A DNA stretch of 64,000 nucleotides, taken from Guillardia theta CCMP2712 (taxonomy: Eukaryota > Cryptophyceae > Pyrenomonadales > Geminigeraceae). Location of the stretch: positions 124,001-188,000 of the forward strand of contig NW_005434616.1 in the NCBI RefSeq assembly GCF_000315625.1, given 5' to 3'. The first letter of the stretch is position 1; every line of letters starts with the position of its first letter. Of the stretch, positions 11,841-23,610 are shown in pieces. The position numbers and the translations under genes are program-made. The notes beneath the pieces are model-generated. The model searched no databases, had not been told where the DNA came from, and saw only the letters and a list, made by a program, of their open reading frames with translations.

Positions 11841-12620
11841 ATGGCAGTAGTGCGCCCCGTGGTTGTGGACATGAGGCAGGGGGAGAAGGAAGTGCGAGAG
11901 ACGATGCATGCAGCGCTGAGAGGCTCCCAGCCATCTTCCCCCATAGTTGCTCTCGTGAACTATGGCTTCGAAGATCTCTTTCGCAATGCTGTCTCTGCTG
12001 CTCCTCGCCCCGAAGGATCCGGCGAAGCGTGCGTTCCAATCGCCTTGGACTATCTGGAGGAGGATGTACGGCACGAGCTCCAGGACTCCTTGCTCGCGCT
12101 TTGTATAAGGATCTGCAACATACTGACTGATCACAAGTTTGACGAAGAGCTCAACACACGAGGCATGACAGTAGAGGGCTCGCTCTCGCTGCGCTTCTAC
12201 TCCAGTGTAGTAGCAAACCAACTTTTGGAGGGCAGGCAAGACTCTTCGCACGCCTGTCCTCTACTGGGACCTCACGTGGATGGAAATTTTCTGACTTTCC
12301 TGTGGTCGGATGGGGTCGGTTTCCAAGTCCCCGGCCCTCATTCTCGCATCAAACCGGAGGATATCGCTGGTATCGGGATCCCCTCCTTGGGAATGGCGCC
12401 GTCCACTGAGATGGAAGAAGAGGACTGGGCAGACGTTGTGAGTGTGAGAGACGCTATCCTGATGTCCGTTGGCCAGGGATGGTTTCATTCCTTCCTCCAA
12501 GGCCTCTACCCAGGAGTTCCGTGCCCGGTCCTGCATCGGGTGGCAGTGAGGGAGCGAATGGCGAACGATAGGTGTAGCTTCCCCTTCCTCGCTAAGCTTG
12601 TGAGTAAAGACAGTCCTTAG
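11841..12620 (+). CDS. 2-oxoglutarate/Fe(II) dioxygenase, isopenicillin-N-synthase-like
   Basis: A single open frame of 259 residues from ATG 11841 (MAVVRPVVVDMRQ). The fold is a double-stranded beta-helix oxidase using Fe(II) and usually 2-oxoglutarate. The iron-binding HxD is in GPHVDGNFLTFLW; a weak match to the following GFQVPGP strand follows. VVSVRDAILMSVGQGW matches the 'VNVGD...SNG' strand. The distal His is in PVLHRVAV, and RCSFPFL matches the R-x-S that holds the 2OG carboxylate. The N-terminal substrate cap is short compared with the roughly 300-350 residues usual for the family, so an upstream exon is possible (CTGGGGCAG near 11810 could be an acceptor). Substrate cannot be inferred. 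The opposite strand also has an open frame (11730-12251) but no family pattern. Confidence 0.65.
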   Translation: MAVVRPVVVDMRQGEKEVRETMHAALRGSQPSSPIVALVNYGFEDLFRNAVSAAPRPEGSGEACVPIALDYLEEDVRHELQDSLLALCIRICNILTDHKFDEELNTRGMTVEGSLSLRFYSSVVANQLLEGRQDSSHACPLLGPHVDGNFLTFLWSDGVGFQVPGPHSRIKPEDIAGIGIPSLGMAPSTEMEEEDWADVVSVRDAILMSVGQGWFHSFLQGLYPGVPCPVLHRVAVRERMANDRCSFPFLAKLVSKDSP

Positions 12621-12692
12621 CCCAACAGCGTAGAACTTTCCGCTTTCACTTCACATCTATTCACAAGTCTCAAGTTCGATGCACCTCATGCG

Positions 12693-15600
12693 CTAGTTGA
12701 GAAAGTCAAGATAGGGCTGAGCCTTGTCGGTGGTTGACTTGTTGGTTTCTTGTTTCTTCTCTTCCGGGAGTTTCTTGCTGAGGTACTCGTGCAGACGGTC
12801 CAGCTGCTCGTCAAGAGAGCCTCTCGACACCTTGAGGAAGAATCCTCTCAGGAACATCTCACGCACTCGCTCGTCTAGCCTCGCAGCGTTAACGTCAGCG
12901 TCCATGATCACCGGAACGATGAAGCTCGTCGACTTGAGGGAGAGCGCGAGCCTGAGCTCCGTGGCTGCGCTTGTCCTCCATGCAGCCAGATCACCAACCG
13001 CACAGCTGTTGAGGTACCTCTCTGTGAATACGGGAACGAAGAACACGCAGTTCTTGATGCTCTCCGCGACCTGTTCCTGCCACCTCATTCGGTCCATGCC
13101 GACCCGCTGCTCCTTGACACTCCACGGCCACAAGCAAGCCATCATTTGGAATGCTTGGTTGCTTGCAGACGAGTGGTTGACTGAGACGGCATGGCTCAAC
13201 GTTGCCACCAGCTCTTGTGACGAGTATCTGTCGTTGGCCATGTGACTTGGCTTAACCACCACGTCGAGCTCCAGCACTTGATCCTTCAAAACGTGCTGGC
13301 TGATGTAAAACCTGGAGGCTGATACGTTCATGTGCGCATAACGCTCCGGAAGAGGCTTCTCTTGCTTCGAGAGGGACTCTTGTCTCTGCAGCAGCACTGA
13401 GAAGCAAACCTCGGCAAAGAACTGTGGCATGCCCCTCAACAAGTCCGGGATGCCCCTCAGCAAGTCCCAAGGCTCTTCTCTTGCCAATTTTACTCTTATC
13501 CTCGCTCCCACGCTCTGCGGCCAGTCAGCCAGAGGGAGGAGCAGCATCTCAAGACCTTGTGATCCTCTTCTGAGTGCAGCAAGGACCTTGAAAGTCCCAT
13601 CCCCAACATGTCCTCTTGATTCGTCTGCTGCACATCAGCACAGTAGGCGATGACGTCATCAAAGGCTGTACCGTGTCGAGGCGGTGCTGGTTGCTCGAGT
13701 GGACGGTCCATCCTCTGGATCTCAGAGCATCTCTGATCTTGTCGACTATGCCTGCAAGGCTGCGTCAGGGATTCTCACGTGAGGCGAGCACAACCTTGCT
13801 GGATTCGGAGCTGTTCCACCTCCCTTCTTGAGGCATAGGAAGGCTCCAGCTTCCTCGAGCGATCTGAAAGATAGCAGCCCTCAGTCTGCAACTCAGCGTT
13901 GAAAGTTCAGGTCACCGTAAGGAGTTGGTGACAAGTCGTCTTGATCAACGTTGTTCGCCGCCATGAACGACAAGTAGATTCCTTCCAGGTGTACCCTCGG
14001 TCTCCTCCTCTCCTCTGTCATCTCCGTCATGCGCTGCTCGTACCTTGACCGGTGCTTGCTGCTGAGGACTTGGAACTCGACGTCCTCCACAGGGAGACTT
14101 CGCTGCTTGAGCCGCAGCTGCTCCATCACCTCCACTGCAGCTTCATCCTCACCCCTTGCAAACAACTCGTCGCAGTGCCGGCACAATCTCTTGATCTCTT
14201 CCTTCATGGGGATCATTCTCTCATGCACCAGCTTCTACTCGACACGGGTCATAGCGACCCGATCACGCAAGTTCAAGTTACCTCCACAACTTTGACTCGC
14301 ACCAGTGCGCTCTTGATCCCGTTCACGACGTCAGCAGCGGCAGGGGAGCGATCGAGTACGGGATGCCAGTAGTACTCGAGGGAGGAAACGAGGAGAGCTG
14401 GAGAAGTTGCTTCTGCTCCGATCGTCTTCAGGTCTTGGAAGTTGACTCGGCTCTCTGAACATCGCCTCGCATCTTGCACGAGCTCCCATGCTGCCTTCAC
14501 GTTGTTCGCCCGCTGCATCTCATCCTCAGCCTGCTCTAGAACCCTCCTCATCCAGCTGAGCACGGCCTGCAGGCTGCGCGTCTCAAGAGCAGGGTACATG
14601 TTGTTGAACTTCTCTCGCGCCTTCTGGATGCAAGAGGTCACGTTCCTTCTCAGGTCTTCGTCCCCCTTGCTGATCAAGTTCAGACCGGCGACCGTGTCGT
14701 GCAGACCCGGCAAGTCTTGGATGTCTTTCCAGAAGAACTGCTGGGGTAGCAGCTCACTCAACCCTTGAGCGCGGTTCAAGGTCAGAGCAGCTCTCTCCGA
14801 GTCGAGGCGGAGCAGGCAGTCAGCGAACGAGCGCATCTCCAGCATGAAGAGCTTCATGAGGGAGGTCACGTGGGACCGCAGAGCCTCTGCCATGGCCGAC
14901 AAGTCTCTGTCGAGCATGCTCAGCGTCTGCTCCACCCCGTCGTCGAACTCAACTCTGCGAATCTCTCGCACCCGCACTTGACTGCCCTTGAGACTCTGCC
15001 CGTCAAGTCGCATCGCACGTGCGACGCTGTCAGAGCCTGCGAAGGTCACGAAGACGAGGAGGTTGACGAGGCCCTGGGTCGCCTGCAGCTGCGGCCTGGA
15101 AGAGTATCATCACCCTCCTGCACATGAGGCAACCCAAGAACCACCTGACGTCCGCATGCAGAAAGTCCAAGTCAGTACAGGAGCTGATGTGAAGGATCTC
15201 CCCGCAGCCCTTCATGAACGCCAGCAGCTCTCCTTGTGTTGTTTCTCTCGCCAGATTCCACAGCAACACCACGTTCGATCTCCCTGTCAGCATCTTCACC
15301 AGCCCCTTGGCTTCCCGCAAGTTTCTGTGCGCCTGCACCAACCCATCTTCCTCCCTCCTCACCGCTGCGTCCTGATCCAGATAGCTCTCGATGCTGCTGA
15401 AAAAGGTCGAGAAGCTCCGGAGGCTGACCTTGGAGTCGCTGAGTAGCCGCGACAGGCTGGCAACGGGCGATCGGATCCCAGAAGACAGCAAGGAGGTAGA
15501 GGCGAGCGAGGAGGACGCGAGCACACCTGGATGGAGCCCCTCCCTTGCTCGCTGCTCCTCCCCACCAGCTACGTCACTCGGGGGATCCACACATGCTGGC

Positions 15601-16700
15601 ACGGGGTTGAGCTCTACGAGGTCACCTGGCGATCCCAGGCAGACGGCAGGAACAAGCTCGCCGTAGACGTCGGGGATGCGGCCTATGAACACTGTGCTCA
15701 AGGAGGTGACGGAAGGCTGCAGGTAGAAGGAGACAGCAGCTGCGTCAGCATCCAACTTCATCGTCACCCGACTGCCCTCCTGCTCCTCTCGTCAGCTCCC
15801 ACCCTCCGGCTCTCGCGCGTCACCTTGAAGGAGTGCGAGGACGTGGAGGTGATGTGGTTGCCGTTGGCAAGCAAACTGACGCTGGAGGCGCAGGACTGCC
15901 AGAACCAGACCTTGTTGTGATGGTAGGAGGAGAACCAGTCGCCCGATGGGCTGCAGTCAGCGCTCACAAGACCCACCGAAAGCTTGTAGTCCATTGAGTG
16001 GATGGCAAACGTCCACAGCATGCGCTGCTTGCTAGTCGCCTGAGGGTTCGGGACTATCCGTCGAGTTGTGAGAGCTCTGATAGTGTCGCTCAGCATCGCC
16101 TCCTGCAGCTGCTCCCATGCCCCCGCTTGCTTGACGCGCCTCAAGGACGACGAGAGGCTGGAGATCTGCTCCTCCACCTGCTCGATCTTTTCTAGCAGCT
16201 CCTGATGCTTGTCGCTGTCGTTGTTGAAGCTCCCGCACCATTCTTGTATCGCGCTGTACATGGCGTTGAGAGACAGTCTGCTCTTCGTCTTGCCTTCTCT
16301 TGAGCGTGCTCGCTCCTTTTCTTCCTGCAGCGATCTCAGTGTCTTCCCCAGCTCTTACTTGCAGCGTGAGTTACCGCCATCGCTTCGACTTGCTTGGGCA
16401 GTCGCTTGAGAAGCCTCGACATCTGACTTCGATTCAACTCCTTCCAGTCTGGGAACAGCCAAATCTGACGGCACCGTGAGCGATCGACCTGCTCCTTCCT
16501 GCTCCCTCACCAGTGACATCGCATCCTCGATCGATCCCGAGGAGTCTGATGTCTCCTCCCCTCGAGCCTGCTGGGCTGCATGCTCGACCAACAGCTGACC
16601 GATGCGTCAGGGTCACAGCCAGGAGAGTTGGAGCCTCACCCGCGAGCTGTGACAAGCTTCGCCGGCTACGACGCAGGTCAGAGACGTATGAGCTCTGTCA
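12693..16700 (-). CDS. Multidomain SPRY - RRM - helical - TIR-like protein
   Basis: One multi-exon gene reading leftwards; 5' end unresolved near 16600-16700. The exon ~16376-16599 is acidic/Ser-rich, joined to RSREGKTKSRLSLNAMYSAI. A coiled coil (about 16100-16220) precedes a SPRY/B30.2-like domain: SMDYKLSVGLVSADCSPSGD, HHNKVWFW, LLANGNHITS, then after a short intron MKLDADAAAVSFYLQP and ELVPAVCLGSPGDLVEL. Next is an RRM split by an intron, with NVVLLWNLARETTQGELLAF and then LVNLLVFVTFAGSDSVARAM. A helical region follows (14273-14900 and 13893-14240). The C-terminal part has IVDKIRDALRSRGWTVHSS near 13700-13745, and in the last exon (12693-~13590) a TIR-like half with CVFFVPVFTERYLNS, ATELRLAL and SFIVPVIMD. 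RNA binding plus a TIR-type NAD or signalling domain is inferred. A split into two genes near 13750-13890 is not excluded. Confidence 0.6.
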
Positions 16701-16759
16701 TGCCTCGCGTAATGCCCGCCATGCTCGTGCGTGAAGGCTGAGAGCGACAAGCTCCTGCG

Positions 16760-17225
<466 letters not shown>

Positions 17226-17290
17226 TAAGGAAGAGAGTATCAAGCTAGACCGACAGGTAGAGTTCGGCATCTGAGCATCAGGACCCTAGC

Positions 17291-19053
17291 ATGGAATCTG
17301 GCGGCTTCAAGACTCCAAACTCAACGGGATGGAAGGTTGTGGATCCTCCAGGGCTCGACATGTTCGCAAGAGAAGCGAGCAACCATGAACATCTCCTTCC
17401 TCCCCGCAGCAGCACGGACCTCTCCACTCGCGCTCTCTCCGAGGCCCTGGCGAGGAGCATCGCCACCATAACGCGCGAGGCTTCTAAGGAAGGTTCCATG
17501 AGCAGGATAAAGTCATCGCAGAACTCGCTCGAAGCCTCTCCGGCAGAGCACCTGAGGAGCGCCGAGGAGCTCCCCGGGGCCTCCGAGGCTCAGAGGATCT
17601 CCCAACTCCGAGCGCAAGCAAGAGAGTTGATGCAGGGGCTGAGGGAGAGGAAGGAGGAGCCGAGCGGTCCGTTCCTCTACCATGAGGCCGAGCACGACAT
17701 CCACAAGGCCTTCTCGAGGCACAGCGTCATCAGCAAGAAGCCGCCGGTCAGATCGCCAGCTCCCGCCCACCTTCCCGCCGACTCCAAGTCAAAGAAGACG
17801 AAGAAGAGCGGAGGGCGAGCAAGCACAAGGGAGGAGCGAACAAGAAGAAGCAGGAGGCAGTCGAGGGGAGGTTGAGCGAGGTCTACCAAGAGATGGAAGG
17901 TTACTTCGAGAAGATGACTTGCCAGCTGCATGCGTGGGAGGCTGGGCTGCAGGAGCGAGAGAAGGCAATACAGGTCGACGCTCGTTGCTCCTCCTCGATC
18001 TTCACTCACGGACCCTCCGCAGGCCTTCCAGACCTCCGAGTTCCTTGAATTTGCCTTGAACGCGTCCAAGATGGCTGAGAGAATCTCCATGAAAGAAGAC
18101 GAGCTGAAGTACATCGTCTCTCCTCTCCTCTCCTCTCCACCTGCTCTCCTCCTCTCTCCTCCTCCTCTCCTCTCATCTTCTCCTCCTCTTCTCCTCTCAT
18201 CTTCTTCTCCTCTTATCTGCATCCTTCTTCTTCACTCCTCTCCCCAGCTTTCGTCCTATCTTCTTCTTCACTCTTTCCTCTTCCCTTTGCCGTCGCCTCC
18301 ATCATGTCACGAAGTTGCAGGCTGGAGGAAGAGACTCTGAACAAGGAGAAAGACGCTCTGCTGGAACACGTCCAAGACCTTCAGAAGATCCACAAGAGGC
18401 TCGACCAGGTAGCGGCTTCCTCCTTTCCTCCTCCTCCGATCTTCTCCCTCCTTTCCTCTCCTTGTCTCCTCTTCTCCGCCTCCTTCGCTTGTTGTCTCGC
18501 TACTACCTCTCTTTCCTCTCCTCCTCTCCTCCTCTCGTCGGCGTCTTGTATGACTGGAACTTGTCAGGTTGAGGAGCTGCACAGCTGGGAAAGGTCGTTG
18601 AGTGACAGAGCAGCAGCGCTGCATGCCCGAGAGAACGAGATCGAGACGAGGGAGCTGGACCTTGCGAGACAGCAGGTGAGGGTCTTGTGATGTGCCGACG
18701 GTGACGGGGGGCAGATGTACGTCGAGCAGAGGGAGAGGGAGGTGCAGATGAAGATGATATCGACTAAGGAGATCAGGAACGAGATCAACAACGAGCTGCT
18801 GCAGTGGGAGGCAGGTCGGCTCTAACGTTGTTGGTTGACCCCTGTGACCATCGGCGACCAGACCTGAAACAGCGAGAAATGGACTTGGATACAAGAATGC
18901 GGCACATGGCGAGTCAGAGCAAGAAGCAGGTGTGTTGTATTTGATTGTATGTTTTGTTCCCCTCCTCTCGTCCCTGACTCGTCCAAGGAGATCAACGGAC
19001 AAGAGAACAGGCTGAGACAGGCGTGGAGCGAGCTGGACAGAGAGAGAAACTAA
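17291..19053 (+). CDS. Coiled-coil protein, unknown function
   Basis: ATG at 17291 (MESGGFKTPNSTGWKVVDPP). The first exon encodes a charged, probably disordered region with helical ISQLRAQARELMQGLRERKE. Later short exons, separated by CT-rich introns, are strongly heptad-like: GRLSEVYQEMEGYFEKM, LNKEKDALLEHVQDLQKIHK, LHSWERSLSDRAAALHAREN, YVEQREREVQMKMISTKEIR and LKQREMDLDTRMRHMASQ. The protein ends LDRERN at TAA 19051-19053. No catalytic motif is present. A cytoskeletal or basal-body coiled-coil role is possible but not shown. The frame of the first exon does not join the next one by an obvious GT-AG intron near 17800-17880; a missed intron or a one-base sequence error would explain it. Confidence 0.6.
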
Positions 19054-19198
19054 AGTGATTTAATTGAATGGTATAAGCTAAGGCGCGAGGATCGAGGGAG
19101 CTTTCCTCCCCCACTCTCGCATCCTCGACCTCCCCAATCCCACAAGGTTGTGGAAGAAACAAGGCGAACGGCAGAGAGCCGCGATGAAGTCCGTCACT

Positions 19199-20530
19199 TT
19201 AAGCTTGAGCAGCAACTTCCAACAAGTCAGTTCACATCCCCGCACTTTCCTCTCCTCCCTCCTCCTGCTCCTCCACCAACGCCACCTCCTCCTCTCCTTA
19301 CCACGTCTGTTCCCGCAACCACTTCAACCAGCGTCTTCCCGCTCAGCAGAAGCTCTACCTCACCGAAGATTTGCGCCTCATTCACGAGCCCCACCTGCCG
19401 CTTGTCTCACTCTCTTGTCCTTCAGCGTGCTGAGACTCACCTGAATGCCGTCGACGGAGAGAGAAAGTTTTCCTTTCTCCACCACGTAGATGCAGTCGAT
19501 TGTTGCCCCGCAGGGATACAACGTCTCCCCTGATACATCGACTTAGATCTCTTCTTCCTCCTCCACGGCCACTTCCTCCACCTGCCCTCCTCCCCTGCCA
19601 TTCTCACCTCTTTTCAGCTCCATCCTCTCGAGCTTGCTCTTCATCTCCTCCCACGCATCCTGGGCCAGTTTCTCCTCATTCACACCCTCCCCTTCCAACG
19701 GAAACTTTCTTCGTCTGCACGCCACGTCAGCTCCCCGCCCACTCCACGTCACTGACGCACATGCTGTCGGGGCTGGGGAACGACCAGGAGAAGCTGTTGG
19801 CGAAGGAAGTCTTGGAGAAGATTCGAGAGAAGGAGGAGACCGGGGCCACCGGTCGAGCATCGAGCATGTCCTTGGAGAAGAGCATCTGGAGAGGAGCAAG
19901 GACGTTCTTGCTCACTTCGATTCCCCTGCTCCTGACCTGCGGCTCGCCCTCTCCCCCACATCCAACATTCACATCTACACTAGCAATTCCTGACGACATC
20001 TCGGCATCATATTTCGCTCTAAGCTCTGGAAGGAAAGCGCTGTCGCGAGACAGGCAGGCCTTCCCAGCTTCGATGAGCATGCTCAGGAGCCGAGGGCACC
20101 ACGTCATGATCTCCGCGAGCTCCTGCCTCGAGATAACCCACGCCTGGCATGCGACTGAGTTCACTCAGGCCGCAGCTCCACCTCCTCACCTCAAAGAATC
20201 CGTCGGCGATCACATCGGCCGTCCGCAACGAGCTCAAGACCAACGCGCACTCGCCAAACATGCAGCCGTTGCCGAGGGTTCCAACTTCTCTCCCATCCAC
20301 AACCTGCCAGCAAGTCTCAGTGGCCCTGCGAGGAGTTGAGATCAACTCACGATCTTGCAGGACCCCGACTGCCCGAAGTAGAGAGCCATCCCCACGGTCC
20401 CTTGCTTGATTACAAACTACAAGGCAGGTTATGAACCCCTCTGACCCTCCAGCTCGCCATCACTTGTCCATCCGAGAACGCCACGAGACGCGCCTTTTTC
20501 TTCATGACGCACTTCAAGATGTCTGCAGCA
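19199..20530 (-). CDS. Cyclic-nucleotide-binding protein with two CNB domains
   Basis: Reads leftwards. The first CNB domain begins near 20530 (MKKKARLVAFSDGQVM), continues with MALYFGQSGSCKI and VVDGREVGTLGNGCMFGECA, then LVLSSLRTADVIADGFFE. A short intron follows, then AWVISRQELAEIMTWCPRLL. Its phosphate-binding cassette has both FGE and the LRTA Arg expected to contact the cyclic phosphate. A linker exon (about 19543-19720) is charged and helical. The second CNB domain has LYPCGATIDCIYVVEKGKLS, then IFGEVELLLSGKTLVEVVAG, where the Arg is replaced by Lys. It probably ends DLLEVAAQA at the TAA 19199-19201. This is the layout of PKA/PKG regulatory modules, but no pseudosubstrate or kinase is seen. 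It may be the C-terminal part of the gene that continues upstream to 22802. Confidence 0.65.
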
Positions 20531-20639
20531 GCTCGTCATGCGCGACTGGACAGCTGTAACAGCGACAAGTGAACCTGCATCCCCTGCTACGGCAGAGAGA
20601 ACCTCACACTTCTCTAGACCTGGCCCATACCAAACATCA

Positions 20640-22802
20640 GGATCGACGGCTTCACGCCATTGACAGTAACGACCGTCAACTTGTGGAGCATGCAAGGCCT
20701 CCATGAGCTTGCGACACCGAGTCTTCGTACTGTGGGCAAGGAGGAAGGTCAATCCACACATGCAAACAGCAATAGTGAAGACATGTACACTAGAATGACG
20801 ACTGAAGACCAGAGAAAGATGAGTGATGGGTGGATGGGTGGATGGATAATGGATGGATGGAGGGAGGGAGGGAGGGAGGGAGGGAGGATGAGGATCAAAC
20901 AAGAAAATCACCCTTCCTGGCTCACCTCGAATCAATCAACAGCGTTGTGCTCTCAGCATTCCAAATGGCAGATTTTGGTTGCAATGGTGTCAAGGTATTG
21001 TTCCCCAGCACTTCCAGCGCCCCAATCAAGCTATGCAGAAGTTCTCTAGCAGCCTTGCAGTCCGACTCTCTCACATACACTGAGGGAACCACATCAGCAC
21101 CTGTCACTTCCACAAAAGCGAACTCACCTGTTTCCTTTCGGAGCACCTCAGTGTCAGGAAGGAAAGGCAATCTCTCCCGAAGCTCAAGCCACGCTTCCTT
21201 GCCCCTGCCATAACAAGCTCACAACGTCATCACAAACGCGAGAGCATTTACCTATCACGTTGTCTGCAACCCACACTTGGGACTCCTTCCTCGGTTTGTC
21301 GGATAACCTTGACGATCATGTCAGTCTGGCTGTATGAGGGCTAAGCTCCTCCCAACCTTAGTCAGAATGTCCTTCTGTTCCCTGAGGCAGCGCAAGACTT
21401 GCTGCTGGTCCATCAGCCCATACAATCCGGATTTTGACCTTCACCTGCAGTCGGTTGATGGCGCGCGAAGTCCATTGCTGCCAGGAGAACAATCAGACCT
21501 CGACAAGCCATGAGTCACTTGCAGACCTCGAGAGACATGCTGTGATGCGTTGGTGTCCCGATCTGTAGAAAGAAGAACCAACATGAGTCATCGGATATTT
21601 CCTCAACGCTTTCAATCGGATCTCACTTCACTCTTGCTTCGACGTATGCTTACAGCAGGACTTTTCCTAAATGGCAGAAAGGATTTGTAAATCATTGGTT
21701 CGCCTTTAATCGATACAAGAGTACCAATCAAACATGAGGTTTGGACTGAGGCTGGACGGCCGAGCTATTTCATGCTCTGCAACAAACATCAGCCCAGACC
21801 TGGCACTTAACTCTCCTTGCCTTCCATGTCCGGGGGGTTTCCACAGATTTCACCATTTTCCGCCAGAGGCCTGTCAGCACGAGGATTGATCAGTAAGATG
21901 TCGACACGGGAGGGAGGGGGGGGGGGACTTACCATAGCGCCCTGAGGTTGGGGTTGCCGGAGAGAGCATGGGTGATCTGCAGGTTGTGGGTGGTGAGACA
22001 GCTCCCGAGTGTTGCGATGGTGTTTCCTACCTGCCCTGCTCGGAAGAAAATTTCCTCGACGTGAGAGCAGAGGTTTGCAAGCTTGACCGGATCCTGCTCC
22101 ATCCCATGAGGCTGACACAAAAAAAAACCAAGCATGTGTTCGTCACCATCAGAAACAGGCTTTCATTCTTCTTGCCATAGTACTGCAGAACACTGTCCAG
22201 CAACTGCAAGAATGTTAAAAGCTTCTAAAAGCGCTATATCGCTATCACCTTTAAGACATCCAGGTGCAAATTTCTCAGGGCTGTTTCTTTGACAGCAAGA
22301 TATGACATCCAGACCCGCATCCATTCGCTGGAACCCACTGTTTCTCGATCAACAAAGGACCGCGTCATCGACGACCCCGCTGTTACAAGCTCCGCGTTGC
22401 ATTCACGGAGAAAGGACCATGGCTTCACTTCCCACCCTCCAAACCCCATGTGTGTTGCTTCATGCTTTTCGCCCTACAAACCCCTTCACCAATATTACCC
22501 CCCCCAAAATGCAGGGAGTACCGTCGCTGCCGACCCCGTGGAAGCTCTCGCGCCATATCTGCCTTTTGATATCTGCAGCAAGACCGTCACATCAACACGA
22601 GGAATGTCTGATGTCAAACCTCTGAGCTGACATCGTCCTGATGGAAGCTCGTCTCGGATTCGTCATCAGGTGATCGATTGAGCGTGTCAGCGTCCACGGC
22701 AGTCGTCAAGACGTCATCCAACAGGTGCATCTCGACTCCGAAATCATTCTCTTCCCCTATGCTTCTCAGCCGACAGAGCGCTTGCTCGTTCCTGAAGCTC
22801 AT
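20640..22802 (-). CDS. Helical multi-exon gene upstream of, or fused to, the CNB protein
   Basis: Exons read leftwards from a possible ATG at 22802 (MSFRNEQALCRLRSIGEEND). They include WMRVWMSYLAVKETALRNLH and QLLDSVLQYYGKKNESLFLM. EQDPVKLANLCSHVEEIFFR and QQQVLRCLREQKDILTK come next, then LPFLPDTEVLRKETGEFAFV and KAARELLHSLIGALEVLGNN. The last pieces are RCRKLMEALHAPQVDGRYCQ and EVLSAVAGDAGSL. The helices look like an alpha-solenoid or similar; no family is recognised. No clear terminator separates it from the CNB exons starting at 20530, so a single protein with a helical N-terminus and two CNB domains is quite possible. Confidence 0.45.
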
Positions 22803-22869
22803 TGTTCCTCAACAGGAAAAACTAGTTGTCGCCTTCACGAAAAATTCATTGAGCAACAAAGATTCCCGA

Positions 22870-23480
22870 TAAGCTGCTGCATCGACAAGGGCACCTGGTA
22901 GGAAGGAATCATCAGATCTACTCTTGCCAGAACAGAGAAGGTCGACTTTCACTGCCATGCCTTTTGGTCAGCTGACTAAGCAGATATAACAGGCGCATCG
23001 GACAGCAACAACACAAGCCGAGGTGTTCTTACTTATGGGACTTGAGTAAATATGGGAGGTAAGTGAATCGGTGCATGCCATGAGAGAGTGGCCCATGTCC
23101 TCCTCCTCCTCCTCCTCCTCCTCCTCCTCCTCCTCTCCTCTTCCTCTAACAGCGCTGCCCCTCTTCGCATCTCGCAGAAAGGTAAAAGTGTGTTATATAA
23201 TGCTCTTGTGGGTACAATAATTTGCAGGTTCTTCTACAGTTCAACCAGTACTTTTTGATAATTCATGTACAATATTTTGGTACTTGCTTATCGCACAAGG
23301 TAGTTTCTAAAATATTCATATCTTTTTAATCTAGTACAAAACTGTATCTATCTAACCAACTAAAATTGTTCAAAAGGATTTAAAACTCTTTCAAGTTAAG
23401 TAAAAACTTCTTGCACACCTCGATTCCCGGGCTCCGGGCCGGGAGAGTCTCAGTGAAAGGCCCCGGCCCGGTGGGAAGTG
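22870..23480. other. Intergenic stretch with CTC repeat and GC-rich hairpin
   Basis: No gene seen. A (CTC)n run spans about 23099-23136, followed by an AT-rich part (23190-23400). At about 23435-23470 the arms CCGGGCCGGG and CCCGGCCCGG form a perfect inverted repeat around a 17-base loop. A similar GC-rich CCGGGCCCGG style recurs in other gene-free parts of the window. Confidence 0.55.
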
Positions 23481-23481
23481 T

Positions 23482-23568
23482 CGGTTCCTTCTACCTTTAA
23501 AAACGGTTCCTTCTATTGCCATTTCCTATCTCGGTTCCTTTTCGTACATTTTTCATTGTCGGTTCCTT
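23482..23568 (+). promoter_or_regulatory. Four CGGTTCCTT boxes upstream of the septin gene
   Basis: The 9-mer CGGTTCCTT occurs exactly at 23482, 23504, 23532 and 23560, spaced 22, 28 and 28 bp. All are in the same orientation and end 43 bp before a plausible first ATG (23611). This looks like a cluster of binding sites; the factor is unknown. Confidence 0.45.
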
Positions 23569-23610
23569 AGCCACCCTTATGTGTCGGAGAGAAGCTGTAA
23601 AGACACTGCA

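Noticed and set aside
11730-12251. Minus-strand 173-residue frame opposite the dioxygenase
   Set aside because: No family pattern, whereas the + strand frame has HxD, distal His and R-x-S in the right order.
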